Origin: WTAW01 sp964406575
GTDB lineage: Bacteria; Acidobacteriota; Aminicenantia; Aminicenantales; Aminicenantaceae
Assembly (NCBI GenBank): GCA_964406575.1
Contig: CAYOSH010000056.1
Coordinates: 1-17,652, forward strand
Length of the DNA stretch: 17,652 nt
Reading direction: 5' to 3'
The notes under the pieces were generated by a model that saw only the letters and a list, made by a program, of their open reading frames with translations, had not been told where the DNA came from and did not search any database. Numbering within the stretch: the stretch's first letter is position 1; each line of letters opens with the position of its first letter. The translations under genes were made by a program, and so were the position numbers. Positions 1 through 6,371 of this stretch are shown piece after piece.

Positions 1-80
1 TGTGAAATACAAAAATATCTCTAATCTCCATTCGGTTTTATGTCTATAATTTAATTGATTTATACACATAGGAGACTGAA

Positions 81-263
81 ATGAGGACCAATGTTGTGAT
101 CGACGATCAACTCATGAAAGATGCTCTTGAGCTTTCCGGATTTCGCACAAAGAAAGCTGCCATTGAAGCCGGTTTGAGACTCCTTGTTAAATTCAGCCGA
201 CAGGGAAAAGTGAAAAATTTCCGGGGAAAACTGAAATGGAGAGGCGATTTGGACAAAATGTGA
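81..263 (+). CDS. vapB: VapB-family antitoxin
   Basis: Antitoxin of a type II toxin-antitoxin pair: it should bind and neutralise the downstream VapC ribonuclease and repress their shared promoter. The 60-residue protein has the usual VapB layout. An N-terminal ribbon-helix-helix DNA-binding part (RTNVVIDDQLM, then the helix around TKKAAIEAGLRLLV) is followed by the C-terminal toxin-binding tail RGKLKWRGDLDKM, which matches the family's G-K-x-x-W-x-G-D-L-D-x-M motif. The ATG at 81 has a Shine-Dalgarno GGAGA at 71-75, and a perfect TATAAT lies at 45-50 with only a weak -35. The stop codon overlaps or nearly touches the toxin start, as expected for a coupled TA operon. Family assignment is firm; the RNA target is not deducible. 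Confidence 0.9.
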   Translation: MRTNVVIDDQLMKDALELSGFRTKKAAIEAGLRLLVKFSRQGKVKNFRGKLKWRGDLDKM

Positions 264-271
264 ACAGACAA

Positions 272-670
272 ATGATCCTTGTTGATTCTTCTGTTCGGAT
301 TGACTACTTCAATGGGAAAATTAATCCTCAAACCGATTGGCTTGATTCTGCGCTTGGGAGGGAGATCATCATTGTCGGAGATCTCATCCTGGTGGAAGTC
401 CTTCAGGATTTCAAAAGCGACCGTGCCTTTCACCAAGCTAAAGAATTATTATTGAATTTTCAATTTGTGGAGATGCTGGGTCAGATGTTGGCTATTAAGA
501 GTGCAGAGAATTATCGCTTTCTTAGAAAGAAGGGAGTGTTTGTTCGCAAAACCTTCGACGTCATTATCGGAACATTCTGCATTCACCACAACATATCTCT
601 TTTGTATGATGACCAGGATTTCGATCCTTTGACAAAGTTCCTGAAATTAAGTGCAATAAAATGTGGTTGA
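272..670 (+). CDS. vapC: VapC-family PIN-domain ribonuclease toxin
   Basis: Toxin partner of the preceding VapB: a PIN-domain, metal-dependent endoribonuclease whose family usually cleaves tRNA or rRNA. With the ATG at 272 the protein is 132 residues, the normal VapC size. It starts MILVDSSVRIDYF like most VapC proteins. The acidic metal-binding residues are in place: Asp5, Glu42 (LVEVLQDF), Asp96 (KTFDVIIG) and the Asp cluster 113-116 (YDDQDFD). A GTG at 260 overlaps the antitoxin stop by four bases (GTGA), and an ATG at 236 also lies in frame; either could be used. I prefer 272 because the PIN domain begins there. Translation is probably coupled to vapB, since no clear ribosome site precedes 272. 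All catalytic residues are present, so it should be active. Confidence 0.9.
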   Translation: MILVDSSVRIDYFNGKINPQTDWLDSALGREIIIVGDLILVEVLQDFKSDRAFHQAKELLLNFQFVEMLGQMLAIKSAENYRFLRKKGVFVRKTFDVIIGTFCIHHNISLLYDDQDFDPLTKFLKLSAIKCG

Positions 671-780
671 GGAAGTTAGGTAGATTTGTGTACTGTTACG
701 CCACATTTGATATGACACGGGGCGGAAAGTCAGATTCGATGCTCCTATATTAAGCCAAGAATAATGAAGCAGATAAGTGG

Positions 781-808
781 TAGACAATCCGGAGGCTCAT
801 GTTATAAT
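781..808 (+). promoter_or_regulatory. Sigma70-type promoter of the DUF2177 gene
   Basis: A -35 TAGACA (781-786, five of six matches to consensus), a 16-base spacer and a perfect -10 TATAAT (803-808) lie 22 bases before the ATG at 831. The predicted transcript starts near 815, giving a very short leader of about 16 bases that is mostly the ribosome-binding site GGAGGG (821-826). Confidence 0.6.
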
Positions 809-830
809 AGCGGCATTTAAGGAGGGAAGT

Positions 831-1244
831 ATGACATTCAAGGAGATGATCCTTCTTTACCTCATTACCCTGGTTGTTTTTTTTGTGATAGATATGGTCT
901 GGCTGGGTGTGGTGGCCAAGGGATTTTACCGCCGCTATCTCGGGGCATTTATGACTCCCAAGGTGAACTGGGCCGCGGCCATACTCTTCTACCTGCTGTT
1001 TATTGTGGGATTGCTGGTCTTTGTCGTCCGTCCGGCTCTGGCGGGGGGTGTGCCGCTCCATGCCCTGTTTTACGGCGCCCTTCTCGGCCTCATCAGTTAC
1101 GCCACATATGATCTCACTAACCTGGCCACTCTTAAGGACTGGCCCCTGGTTGTCACTGTCGTCGACCTTATCTGGGGCACTGTCTTGGGTGGCGTTGTGT
1201 CTTATATCAGCGCTCTTCTCGGCCGCACCCTGCTGAAGCTGTAA
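831..1244 (+). CDS. DUF2177 family membrane protein
   Basis: Small integral membrane protein of 137 residues, matching the DUF2177 family, whose function is unknown. Four hydrophobic segments are visible: about residues 5-25, 44-64, 70-92 (around HALFYGALLGLISYATYDLTN) and 105-132. The family-typical patterns YxxxxxVFFxIDxxWLGxV near the N-terminus and YATYDLTNLATLKDWP in the middle are both present. The start at 831 is fixed by a strong ribosome site (GGAGGG at 821-826) and a good promoter just upstream; the 18 codons before it in the same frame are not protein-like. It stands alone between two TA modules on the same strand and has its own promoter, so it is probably an independent gene. The family call is confident, the role unknown. 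Confidence 0.85.
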   Translation: MTFKEMILLYLITLVVFFVIDMVWLGVVAKGFYRRYLGAFMTPKVNWAAAILFYLLFIVGLLVFVVRPALAGGVPLHALFYGALLGLISYATYDLTNLATLKDWPLVVTVVDLIWGTVLGGVVSYISALLGRTLLKL

Positions 1245-1523
1245 TATGATAATATCATGATATGCTTTGAATATGTAATATGTGCTTTGGCTGACACTAC
1301 TTACTGATAATAAAGGAATTAATTAAAATAAACCGGTGATTATTCCGCTTAGACACTCCTTTTTCCATACAAAAAATTAGATTTAAGGGATAATGCAAGC
1401 TAATAAGATGTAATAATCCTTAGACATTACTTTTATCCCCAGAAAAAGTGCTTCTAAGGGCAAAATTGACCTGCTAAATTGACTTATCTCCTTTATATTG
1501 AATTACTTGCGCTAGCCAAAGCA

Positions 1524-1569
1524 CAATTAGCCACAATCAATTAGCCAATAAACAATTAGCCAATTAGCA
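1524..1569. repeat. Four CAATTAGC direct repeats upstream of a TA operon
   Basis: The 10-mer CAATTAGCCA occurs exactly at 1524-1533, 1538-1547 and 1553-1562. A fourth copy, CAATTAGCA, lies at 1561-1569. All four are in the same orientation, with starts 14, 15 and 8 bases apart. They end about 20 bases before the -35 element of the operon starting at 1650. This arrangement suggests binding sites for the operon's own ribbon-helix-helix antitoxin or another regulator, which is an inference from position only. Confidence 0.7.
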
Positions 1570-1587
1570 TTCGCTGACGAATTGTTA

Positions 1588-1617
1588 TTGACACGCTGGC
1601 AATAAAAAATTTAATAT
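1588..1617 (+). promoter_or_regulatory. Putative promoter of the RHH/DUF3368 TA operon
   Basis: A perfect -35 TTGACA (1588-1593) is followed after 18 bases by TAATAT (1612-1617, four of six matches to the -10 consensus). It lies just downstream of the CAATTAGCCA repeats and 32 bases before the start codon at 1650. Confidence 0.5.
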
Positions 1618-1649
1618 ATACACATATAGCTACACATATGGAGAGAGCT

Positions 1650-1961
1650 ATGAAAAGAACGAATATCATGCTCAGTGACGATCAGCATAAAAAGTTGAAG
1701 CGCTATGCTAAAAGGGAAGGCCGGACACTCGGGGGATTGGTGAGAGAAGCTCTCGATGTTGTTTATAAGAAAAAGGATAGGCTCGAGCAACGAAGGCAGG
1801 TTGCTATCAGTGCATACAGCGAGGGCTTCATCAGTCTGGGGAAAGTTGCCGAGGTGTTGGGGCTCGATCCCGTCAGCACCAGAAATTACCTGAAAGAGCA
1901 TGGAATTGCCGTTCAGTCCCAAAATCATAAAGACTTAGCCCAAGACTCAGAGAATGCCTGA
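1650..1961 (+). CDS. RHH plus UPF0175-like HTH antitoxin
   Basis: Predicted antitoxin and autorepressor of 103 residues built from two DNA-binding-type segments. Residues 1-40 (KRTNIMLSDDQHKKLKRYA, then GRTLGGLVREAL) look like a ribbon-helix-helix domain of the CopG/Arc type. Residues 53-88 (ISAYSEGFISLGKVAEVLG, then STRNYLKEHGI) match the UPF0175 helix-turn-helix family, which is commonly paired with DUF3368 toxins. I chose the ATG at 1650 over the one at 1638 because GGAGAG (1640-1645) sits just before 1650 and nothing useful precedes 1638. Its end overlaps the next gene by eight bases, indicating translational coupling. UPF0175 proteins often lack such a clear RHH part, so the fusion is worth noting. 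The antitoxin role is inferred from family and context. Confidence 0.8.
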   Translation: MKRTNIMLSDDQHKKLKRYAKREGRTLGGLVREALDVVYKKKDRLEQRRQVAISAYSEGFISLGKVAEVLGLDPVSTRNYLKEHGIAVQSQNHKDLAQDSENA

Positions 1962-2448
1962 GATCATATTCGACTGTTGTTGTATCTCCAATTTTGCGCT
2001 CTCCGATTCTCTTTTTGTTCTAGAGAGCCTTTACAGCAGATCTGCATACATCACAAATTTTGTCTCAGCAGAGATTCTGAGAGGGATTCAACAGGGACAT
2101 AAAGATCTGGTTAAAGTGCGGGAAGCAATAAAGGACGGTTGGCTTAAGGAAACTGTTCTAAGCTCACAAAGAGAGAAGTCCCTTTATGAAACGCTTTCTG
2201 TCTCCCTCGGTCTCGGTGAAGCCTCGAGCATTTCTGTGGCGAAATCCAGAGGATTGGTCTTCGCAAGTGATGATAGGGCGGCTAGGAGAGAAGCCGGACT
2301 ATTGGATGTAAAACTCACCGGGACACTCGGCATCCTCAAGAAAGCTTTAAACCATAGAATAATCGATCTGAAAAAAGGCAATCTCATCCTGGCCAAAATG
2401 ATAGAAAAAGGATTTTATTCGCCTGCAACATCTCTGAAGAAAATCTAA
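1954..2448 (+). CDS. DUF3368 PIN-like toxin
   Basis: Predicted toxin of the pair: a DUF3368 protein, a branch of the PIN ribonuclease superfamily. The 164-residue protein keeps the acidic positions expected of a PIN active site: Asp7 (IIFDCCC), Glu40 (VSAEILRG), Glu89 (LGLGEASS) and Asp106/107 (FASDDRAAR). The family's C-terminal block LTGTLGILKKA is at 122-131. The start at 1954 overlaps the antitoxin end by eight bases. Three consecutive cysteines (residues 8-10), where most PIN proteins have Thr or Ser, are unusual. It is convergent with yoeB, whose stop lies only 24 bases away, and I see no terminator between them. RNase activity is inferred from the family. Confidence 0.85.
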   Translation: MPEIIFDCCCISNFALSDSLFVLESLYSRSAYITNFVSAEILRGIQQGHKDLVKVREAIKDGWLKETVLSSQREKSLYETLSVSLGLGEASSISVAKSRGLVFASDDRAARREAGLLDVKLTGTLGILKKALNHRIIDLKKGNLILAKMIEKGFYSPATSLKKI

Positions 2449-2472
2449 ATTCGAAACGCTTAAACGCTTTTC

Positions 2473-2727
2473 CTAGTAATGATACCGAAGCTGGGCTATG
2501 AAAAGAGTATCTTCTTTTACTTTGTAGACGAGGCGGTGTTCGTCGTCTAAACGTCTGGACCAATAACCAGCTATAGCGTTCTTGAGTGGCTCTGGTTTTC
2601 CCTTTCCCTTATACGGAGTCCTTGTGATGTCTTTTATGAGGTTATTGATTCTTTTCAGAATGTTTTTGTCACTTTTTTGCCAGTAGAGATATTCTTCCCA
2701 GGATTGGGAAGAACAAACGATTTTCAC
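2473..2727 (-). CDS. yoeB: YoeB toxin, ribosome-dependent mRNA interferase
   Basis: Toxin of the YefM-YoeB module: in the family it binds the ribosomal A site and cleaves mRNA there. The protein is 84 residues, the same length as Escherichia coli YoeB. The catalytic residues fall at the same numbers: Glu46 (GKPEPLK), Arg65 (DDEHRLVY), His83 and Tyr84 at the C-terminal end (LRYHY). The RelE-fold hallmarks SxxxWEEYLYW at the N-terminus and PLKN...GYWSRRLDDEHRLVYKV are clear. The start codon overlaps the antitoxin stop in an ATGA, so the two are coupled. Nothing is missing, so it should be functional. Very confident. Confidence 0.97.
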   Translation of the reverse strand: MKIVCSSQSWEEYLYWQKSDKNILKRINNLIKDITRTPYKGKGKPEPLKNAIAGYWSRRLDDEHRLVYKVKEDTLFIAQLRYHY

Positions 2728-2975
2728 TCGAAAATTTCCTTTTGGACGCCTTTACCCTCCTCTAGTTCCTTTATCGATTCCAACAACCGCGGCGCGTTGC
2801 GCGGGCTGCGCAGAAGATATGAAGTTTCTTTTAAGGACTCATAATCTTCCAACGACATCATGACAACAGCCTTATCCCTGCGCTTTGTGATAATAATGGG
2901 ATCATGATCCTCGCACACTTTTTCGATAATATCAGATAGCCTTTCTCTGGCTTCAGTATAGGTTTTACTTTTCAT
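2724..2975 (-). CDS. yefM: YefM antitoxin (Phd/YefM family)
   Basis: Antitoxin and autorepressor of the YefM-YoeB module. From the ATG at 2975 it is 83 residues, the same as E. coli YefM. Residues 1-60 carry the Phd/YefM DNA-binding and dimerisation fold (TYTEARERLSDIIEKV, then DPIIITKRR and VVMMSLEDYESLKETSYLL). The C-terminal 25 residues, acidic and rich in Glu and Lys, are the toxin-binding tail. The frame is open for 53 more codons upstream, but these come from a different, decayed gene read out of frame, so 2975 is the right start. The start codon is inside the operator, has no Shine-Dalgarno, and lies about seven bases after the predicted -10, pointing to a leaderless mRNA. It overlaps yoeB by four bases. 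Confidence 0.95.
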   Translation of the reverse strand: MKSKTYTEARERLSDIIEKVCEDHDPIIITKRRDKAVVMMSLEDYESLKETSYLLRSPRNAPRLLESIKELEEGKGVQKEIFE

Positions 2976-3010
2976 ATGTACACGATAATGTACATATAAG
3001 ATGATGTCAA
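2974..3010 (-). promoter_or_regulatory. yefM-yoeB promoter with paired TGTACA operator
   Basis: On the minus strand a perfect -35 TTGACA (3010-3005) is followed by a 17-base spacer and a -10 TATCGT (2987-2982). Two TGTACA boxes, at 2977-2982 and 2989-2994, are 12 bases apart centre to centre and flank the -10. They are the cores of a perfect nine-base inverted repeat, ATATGTACA (2974-2982) and TGTACATAT (2989-2997). TGTACA boxes with this spacing are the known binding sites of YefM at its own promoter, so autorepression by YefM-YoeB is strongly supported. Confidence 0.85.
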
Positions 3011-3168
3011 GAGACGAATTCGAGTCGTTGATCTGATCGAATAATCGCGACATGTGTTGTATATTTTCCAGGAAGGGAATCAACTCGGATAACGGGATGT
3101 GCCTTAGAAAGCATAGAAGAAATAACAGCACCAAGCTGCCCTGATGAACCGGTTACTAGAACTTTCAT
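3007..3168 (-). pseudogene. Truncated NAD-dependent epimerase/dehydratase (N-terminal remnant)
   Basis: A 53-codon frame from the ATG at 3168 reads MKVLVTGSSGQLGAVI, then HPVIRVDSLPGKYTTHV, and stops at the TGA 3007-3009. The start is the classic Rossmann beta-alpha-beta of extended short-chain dehydrogenases (sugar-nucleotide epimerase type): the GxxGxxG NAD-binding loop, then VDxLPG ending the second strand with the acidic residue that binds the adenosine ribose. Such enzymes are normally about 300 residues, so only the first sixth survives. The match fades after KYTTHV. The yefM-yoeB -35 box overlaps the stop codon, so the TA module sits exactly where the enzyme gene breaks off. No good ribosome-binding site precedes the ATG. 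Almost certainly a non-functional fragment. Confidence 0.75.
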
Positions 3169-3338
3169 AACAATTTTTTTATTTGTTCAATTTAAACAGG
3201 AGGAATCCTAGGATCTTTGCAGAGAGCTTTCTGCTTACTTTCTCCATGATAGAGTACCCTTAAGGAAATTTCAATGATGCACTGGTTTGTCCGACTTGCA
3301 ATGTCCGATAAACCTTTTGGTCAAATTTTCGTCTATAT

Positions 3339-3355
3339 ATTTGTAAAACACAAAT
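3339..3355. promoter_or_regulatory. Inverted repeat before the first padR gene, possible operator
   Basis: Perfect six-base arms, ATTTGT (3339-3344) and ACAAAT (3350-3355), are separated by five bases and end 19 bases before the padR start. PadR regulators usually bind inverted repeats at their own promoters, so this is a candidate autoregulatory site. The arms are short and AT-rich, and no equivalent was found before the second padR gene. Confidence 0.3.
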
Positions 3356-3374
3356 TAATAGAGAGGGGAAAAAG

Positions 3375-3701
3375 ATGAATGAGATAAGCAAAGCCGAAGA
3401 GATGGTGCTCCTGGCTATCTGGCGTCTTGAGGATAAGGCCTACGGTGTGTCTATCCGGAAACAAATCCGTCAAGACACAGGAAAGGGCTACACCTACGGC
3501 ACACTCTACGGCCTCTTGAGACAGATGGAACGCAAGGGCTACATCCAGAAGATCAAAGGGGAGCCCCTCCCCAAAAAGGGAGGCCGGAGCAAGTCTTATT
3601 TTAAGCTCAGGCCTATGGGGGGTCGGGCCCTCAAAGACGCCATCGAACTTCACAAACGTTTGTGGAAAGATATCAACGAATTATCCCTCGAAAAATTATG
3701 A
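3375..3701 (+). CDS. PadR family transcriptional regulator (first module)
   Basis: Winged-helix repressor of the PadR family, 108 residues, with no C-terminal effector domain beyond the dimerisation helix. The DNA-binding core is clear: EEMVLLAIWRLEDKAYGVSI, then the recognition region TYGTLYGLLRQMERKGYI, the wing GGRSKSYFKLRPMGGRAL, and a final dimerisation helix. Ribosome site GAGAGGGG (3361-3368) precedes the ATG at 3375. The stop codon overlaps the start of the large permease gene in an ATGA, so the two are one coupled operon. Such PadR-permease pairs are a recurring arrangement (the Acidobacterial PadR and duplicated orphan permease families). By analogy it should repress its own operon; the signal it senses is unknown. 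A close paralogue lies at 7280. Confidence 0.92.
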   Translation: MNEISKAEEMVLLAIWRLEDKAYGVSIRKQIRQDTGKGYTYGTLYGLLRQMERKGYIQKIKGEPLPKKGGRSKSYFKLRPMGGRALKDAIELHKRLWKDINELSLEKL

Positions 3702-6277
3702 GTGCTGGAAAAAATCAAGAGCCAAAACCTCCCCGATTGCCGGAATGGATCATCCGGAGACTGGCATGGGCTGATGATCGATTCGCCATCCTGGAGAACC
3801 TCCACGAAGAATATGAGTATTACCTCGAAACACGTGGGGCTCGGTCTGCTGATCTCTGGTATTGGGGACATCTGATCCGATCCCTTTTGCCATTCGTCAA
3901 ATTTGCGATTTATTGGAGATTTGCCATGCTCAAAAATTACCTCAAACTGGTTTTAAGGAGCATCAATAAATATAAAGGTTACTCGTTCATAAACATCGCT
4001 GGGCTGGCTGTTGGATTGGCCTGTTTTATCCTTATTTCTTTGTGGATCGATTTCGAGATCAGTTATGACCGCTTTCATGAAAACGCCGAAAATTTGTACC
4101 AGGTTTATAAGGAAAACCTCCTTCCGGACGGAGACCTCCAGTCGTTCCCTCAAACTCCGGCAGCTCTTGCTCAAGCTCTTAAATCGGAAAGGCCTGAAAT
4201 CAAGAATATTTCCCGCACGCTCGAGTGGATGGAATTTTTGCGCGGCACCCAAGAAGAGCGTTTCCTCGAAAGAGTCAGATTCGTCGATCCCGATTTTTTG
4301 GAGATGTTTTCCCTCGAATTTATAGGGGGGAATCCCAAAACAGCGTTATCGCAGCCGCATTCGATCATCCTGACCGAGAATATCGCCAAAAAGCATTTTC
4401 CAGATCAAGACGCACTCGGAAAGGAAATACTTATGGGGCCGAGCGGAAGCTACCTGGTGACCGGTGTCATTAAAGAACTACCGGCAAATTCTTCTTTTCA
4501 GTCTCTTTGCCTCCTCCCTATGGAAGCCTTAAGGGATATAAATGTTGACATCGATCGATGGAGCGGCGGTAATTTTTACACTTACATTCATCTTGAAGAC
4601 AAAACAGATCTCGAATTTTTTAAGACCCAAATAAGAGATTTCTATGAAACACATGCTCCGAACTGGGAGGTTACGAAACTGAAAGTAAGACCGATCACAC
4701 AAATTCATCTCCACGAATTGAATGGCGGCGGCCCGATCGTCTATGTTTATATCTTTTCCGGATTGAGCATTTTTATTCTTTTGCTGGCCATGATCAATTT
4801 TACAAATCTCTCAACAGCCCGTTCTTTCCTTCGAGCAAAAGAGATAGGCGTACGGAAAACGGCGGGTGCCTACAGGCACCAGCTCACAAAACAGATCCTA
4901 ATGGAATCCGTTCTGGTGACATTGCTTTCGGGATGCGGGGCTGTCCTCATCGCTTATGTCTTGCTGCCTGTTCTAAATCAATTGACCGGAGCCCGGATCG
5001 CTTTCGACTTCGATGGCGGCACAGCTCTGTTCTTAGCCGGAATTGTGGTCCTGACCGGCATAATTTCCGGCATTTATCCTGCCTTTATACTTTCGTCAAT
5101 GAATCCTGTCCGAGCATTAAAAGGGGCACTCAAAGCCGGAAAAAACAACCTTCTCTTCCGCAAATTTTTAATCGTCTTTCAATTTTCTCTCTCCATTTTT
5201 ATGATCATCGCTATGATCGGGGTGAATAAGCAGTTGAAGTTTTTGAAAACAAAGGAGTTAGGATATAACCAGGGCAATGTCCTCTCTATGGGTTTGGACC
5301 AAGAGATATCCAGACAATTCCGCACAATTCAAACTGAACTCATGCGAAATCCTGACATACTCGCCGTGACACGGTCCAGTTCGAACATGCAGACTGTGTC
5401 GACAACAACCGGCGGAGATGCCGTTACGTGGGAGGGGAATTCCTCTAACATCATCATGCCAAAAACGCACTTGATGCGGGTAGATCCTGAGTTTATCGCC
5501 ACTTTTCAAATCGATATGTTGGAGGGACGCTTTTTTTCCGATGAATTTCCCAGTGACACTGGGGAGTCGGCGGTGATCAATGAAACGGCCATGAAAACAA
5601 TGGGTTTAAAATCTCCCATCGGCAAACGATTGACTATATGGAGTCGAAATTTCAGGATCATCGGGGTGATCAAGGATTTCCACTTTTACTCCCTTCACGA
5701 TGAAATTCAACCTCTGATCTTTGTTCACAGATATGCTGGCTACAGCCACATTTTTATCAGGATCGATTCACAAAACATCCCGAGGACACTGAGTTTCATT
5801 CAGGATAAGATCAAGGAGATCGTACCCGGGTATGTCCCTAACCTGATGTTTTTGGATGAGAACCTCCAGAATGCTTATGTCACCGAACAAAGAATGGTGA
5901 CAGGCACAAGATATTTTACGATCCTTGCGATATTTATTTCCTGTATCGGTCTTCTGGGATTGGCTTCTTTTTCAGTCAGACAGAGAACAAAGGAGATCGC
6001 TGTGCGCAAAGTGCTGGGCGCATCGGAGGGAAATATCGTCCTTCAACTTTTTAAGGAGACATTGATCTGTGTGATCGCAGCAAATATCATTGTCTTTCCC
6101 ATCGCTTTTGTTGTGCTTCGCGGGTGGCTGCAAAATTATGCTTACCACACGACTCTTGGTGTTGGCATTTTTATTCTTGCATTTACTGTGACCGTGGTGC
6201 TCGCTTTTCTTAGCGTGGGGTGGAATGTGCTCAAAGCCTCTCTGGCAAATCCGGCAGACAGTTTGCGATATGAATAA
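3698..6277 (+). CDS. PadR-linked FtsX/MacB-type ABC permease (first copy)
   Basis: Large permease of 859 residues. Its N-terminal 75-residue prefix (PPRLPEWIIRRL, then a hydrophobic stretch about 53-73) is typical of PadR-linked permeases. Then come two MacB-periplasmic/FtsX units. Predicted membrane segments are near residues 96-117, 345-365, 402-424, 441-463, 489-508, 739-757, 788-808 and 821-843. Large extracytoplasmic domains occupy about 120-340 and 510-730. The FtsX signature after each third-position helix is visible as KEIGVRKTAGA and KEIAVRKVLGA. No ATPase is encoded nearby, so this is an 'orphan' permease whose energy source is unknown. MacB relatives work in export or envelope stress as mechanotransducers. 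The start at 3698 overlaps padR (ATGA); an ATG at 3662 in the same frame lies inside padR and is less likely. Confidence 0.92.
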   Translation: MSAGKNQEPKPPRLPEWIIRRLAWADDRFAILENLHEEYEYYLETRGARSADLWYWGHLIRSLLPFVKFAIYWRFAMLKNYLKLVLRSINKYKGYSFINIAGLAVGLACFILISLWIDFEISYDRFHENAENLYQVYKENLLPDGDLQSFPQTPAALAQALKSERPEIKNISRTLEWMEFLRGTQEERFLERVRFVDPDFLEMFSLEFIGGNPKTALSQPHSIILTENIAKKHFPDQDALGKEILMGPSGSYLVTGVIKELPANSSFQSLCLLPMEALRDINVDIDRWSGGNFYTYIHLEDKTDLEFFKTQIRDFYETHAPNWEVTKLKVRPITQIHLHELNGGGPIVYVYIFSGLSIFILLLAMINFTNLSTARSFLRAKEIGVRKTAGAYRHQLTKQILMESVLVTLLSGCGAVLIAYVLLPVLNQLTGARIAFDFDGGTALFLAGIVVLTGIISGIYPAFILSSMNPVRALKGALKAGKNNLLFRKFLIVFQFSLSIFMIIAMIGVNKQLKFLKTKELGYNQGNVLSMGLDQEISRQFRTIQTELMRNPDILAVTRSSSNMQTVSTTTGGDAVTWEGNSSNIIMPKTHLMRVDPEFIATFQIDMLEGRFFSDEFPSDTGESAVINETAMKTMGLKSPIGKRLTIWSRNFRIIGVIKDFHFYSLHDEIQPLIFVHRYAGYSHIFIRIDSQNIPRTLSFIQDKIKEIVPGYVPNLMFLDENLQNAYVTEQRMVTGTRYFTILAIFISCIGLLGLASFSVRQRTKEIAVRKVLGASEGNIVLQLFKETLICVIAANIIVFPIAFVVLRGWLQNYAYHTTLGVGIFILAFTVTVVLAFLSVGWNVLKASLANPADSLRYE

Positions 6278-6371
6278 CTGGATTGTCATATTCCTCATCC
6301 ACATTCAATGAAGATCCGAATTTTGCTTTTATGAGGGTTTTAATCAATCGCAAATAAGGATACAAGCTCTG

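Larger units (their letters stand above)
1245..1637. other. AT-rich intergenic region with no supported gene
   Basis: About 390 AT-rich bases with no ORF I can defend on either strand. It begins with a short perfect DNA palindrome, ATGATA-A-TATCAT (1246-1258), right after the DUF2177 stop codon. It ends with the CAATTAGCCA direct repeats and the promoter of the next TA operon, listed separately. A tandem AAATTGAC motif occurs around 1462-1484. No convincing intrinsic terminator is visible. Confidence 0.6.

Noticed and set aside
2449..2472. Tandem AACGCTT repeat between the convergent DUF3368 and yoeB genes
   Set aside because: Two direct copies only, no hairpin or T-run, so no terminator can be claimed.
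3179..3247. Short minus-strand frame of 22 codons upstream of the epimerase remnant
   Set aside because: Basic and hydrophobic peptide with no clear ribosome-binding site or family likeness; too short to support.
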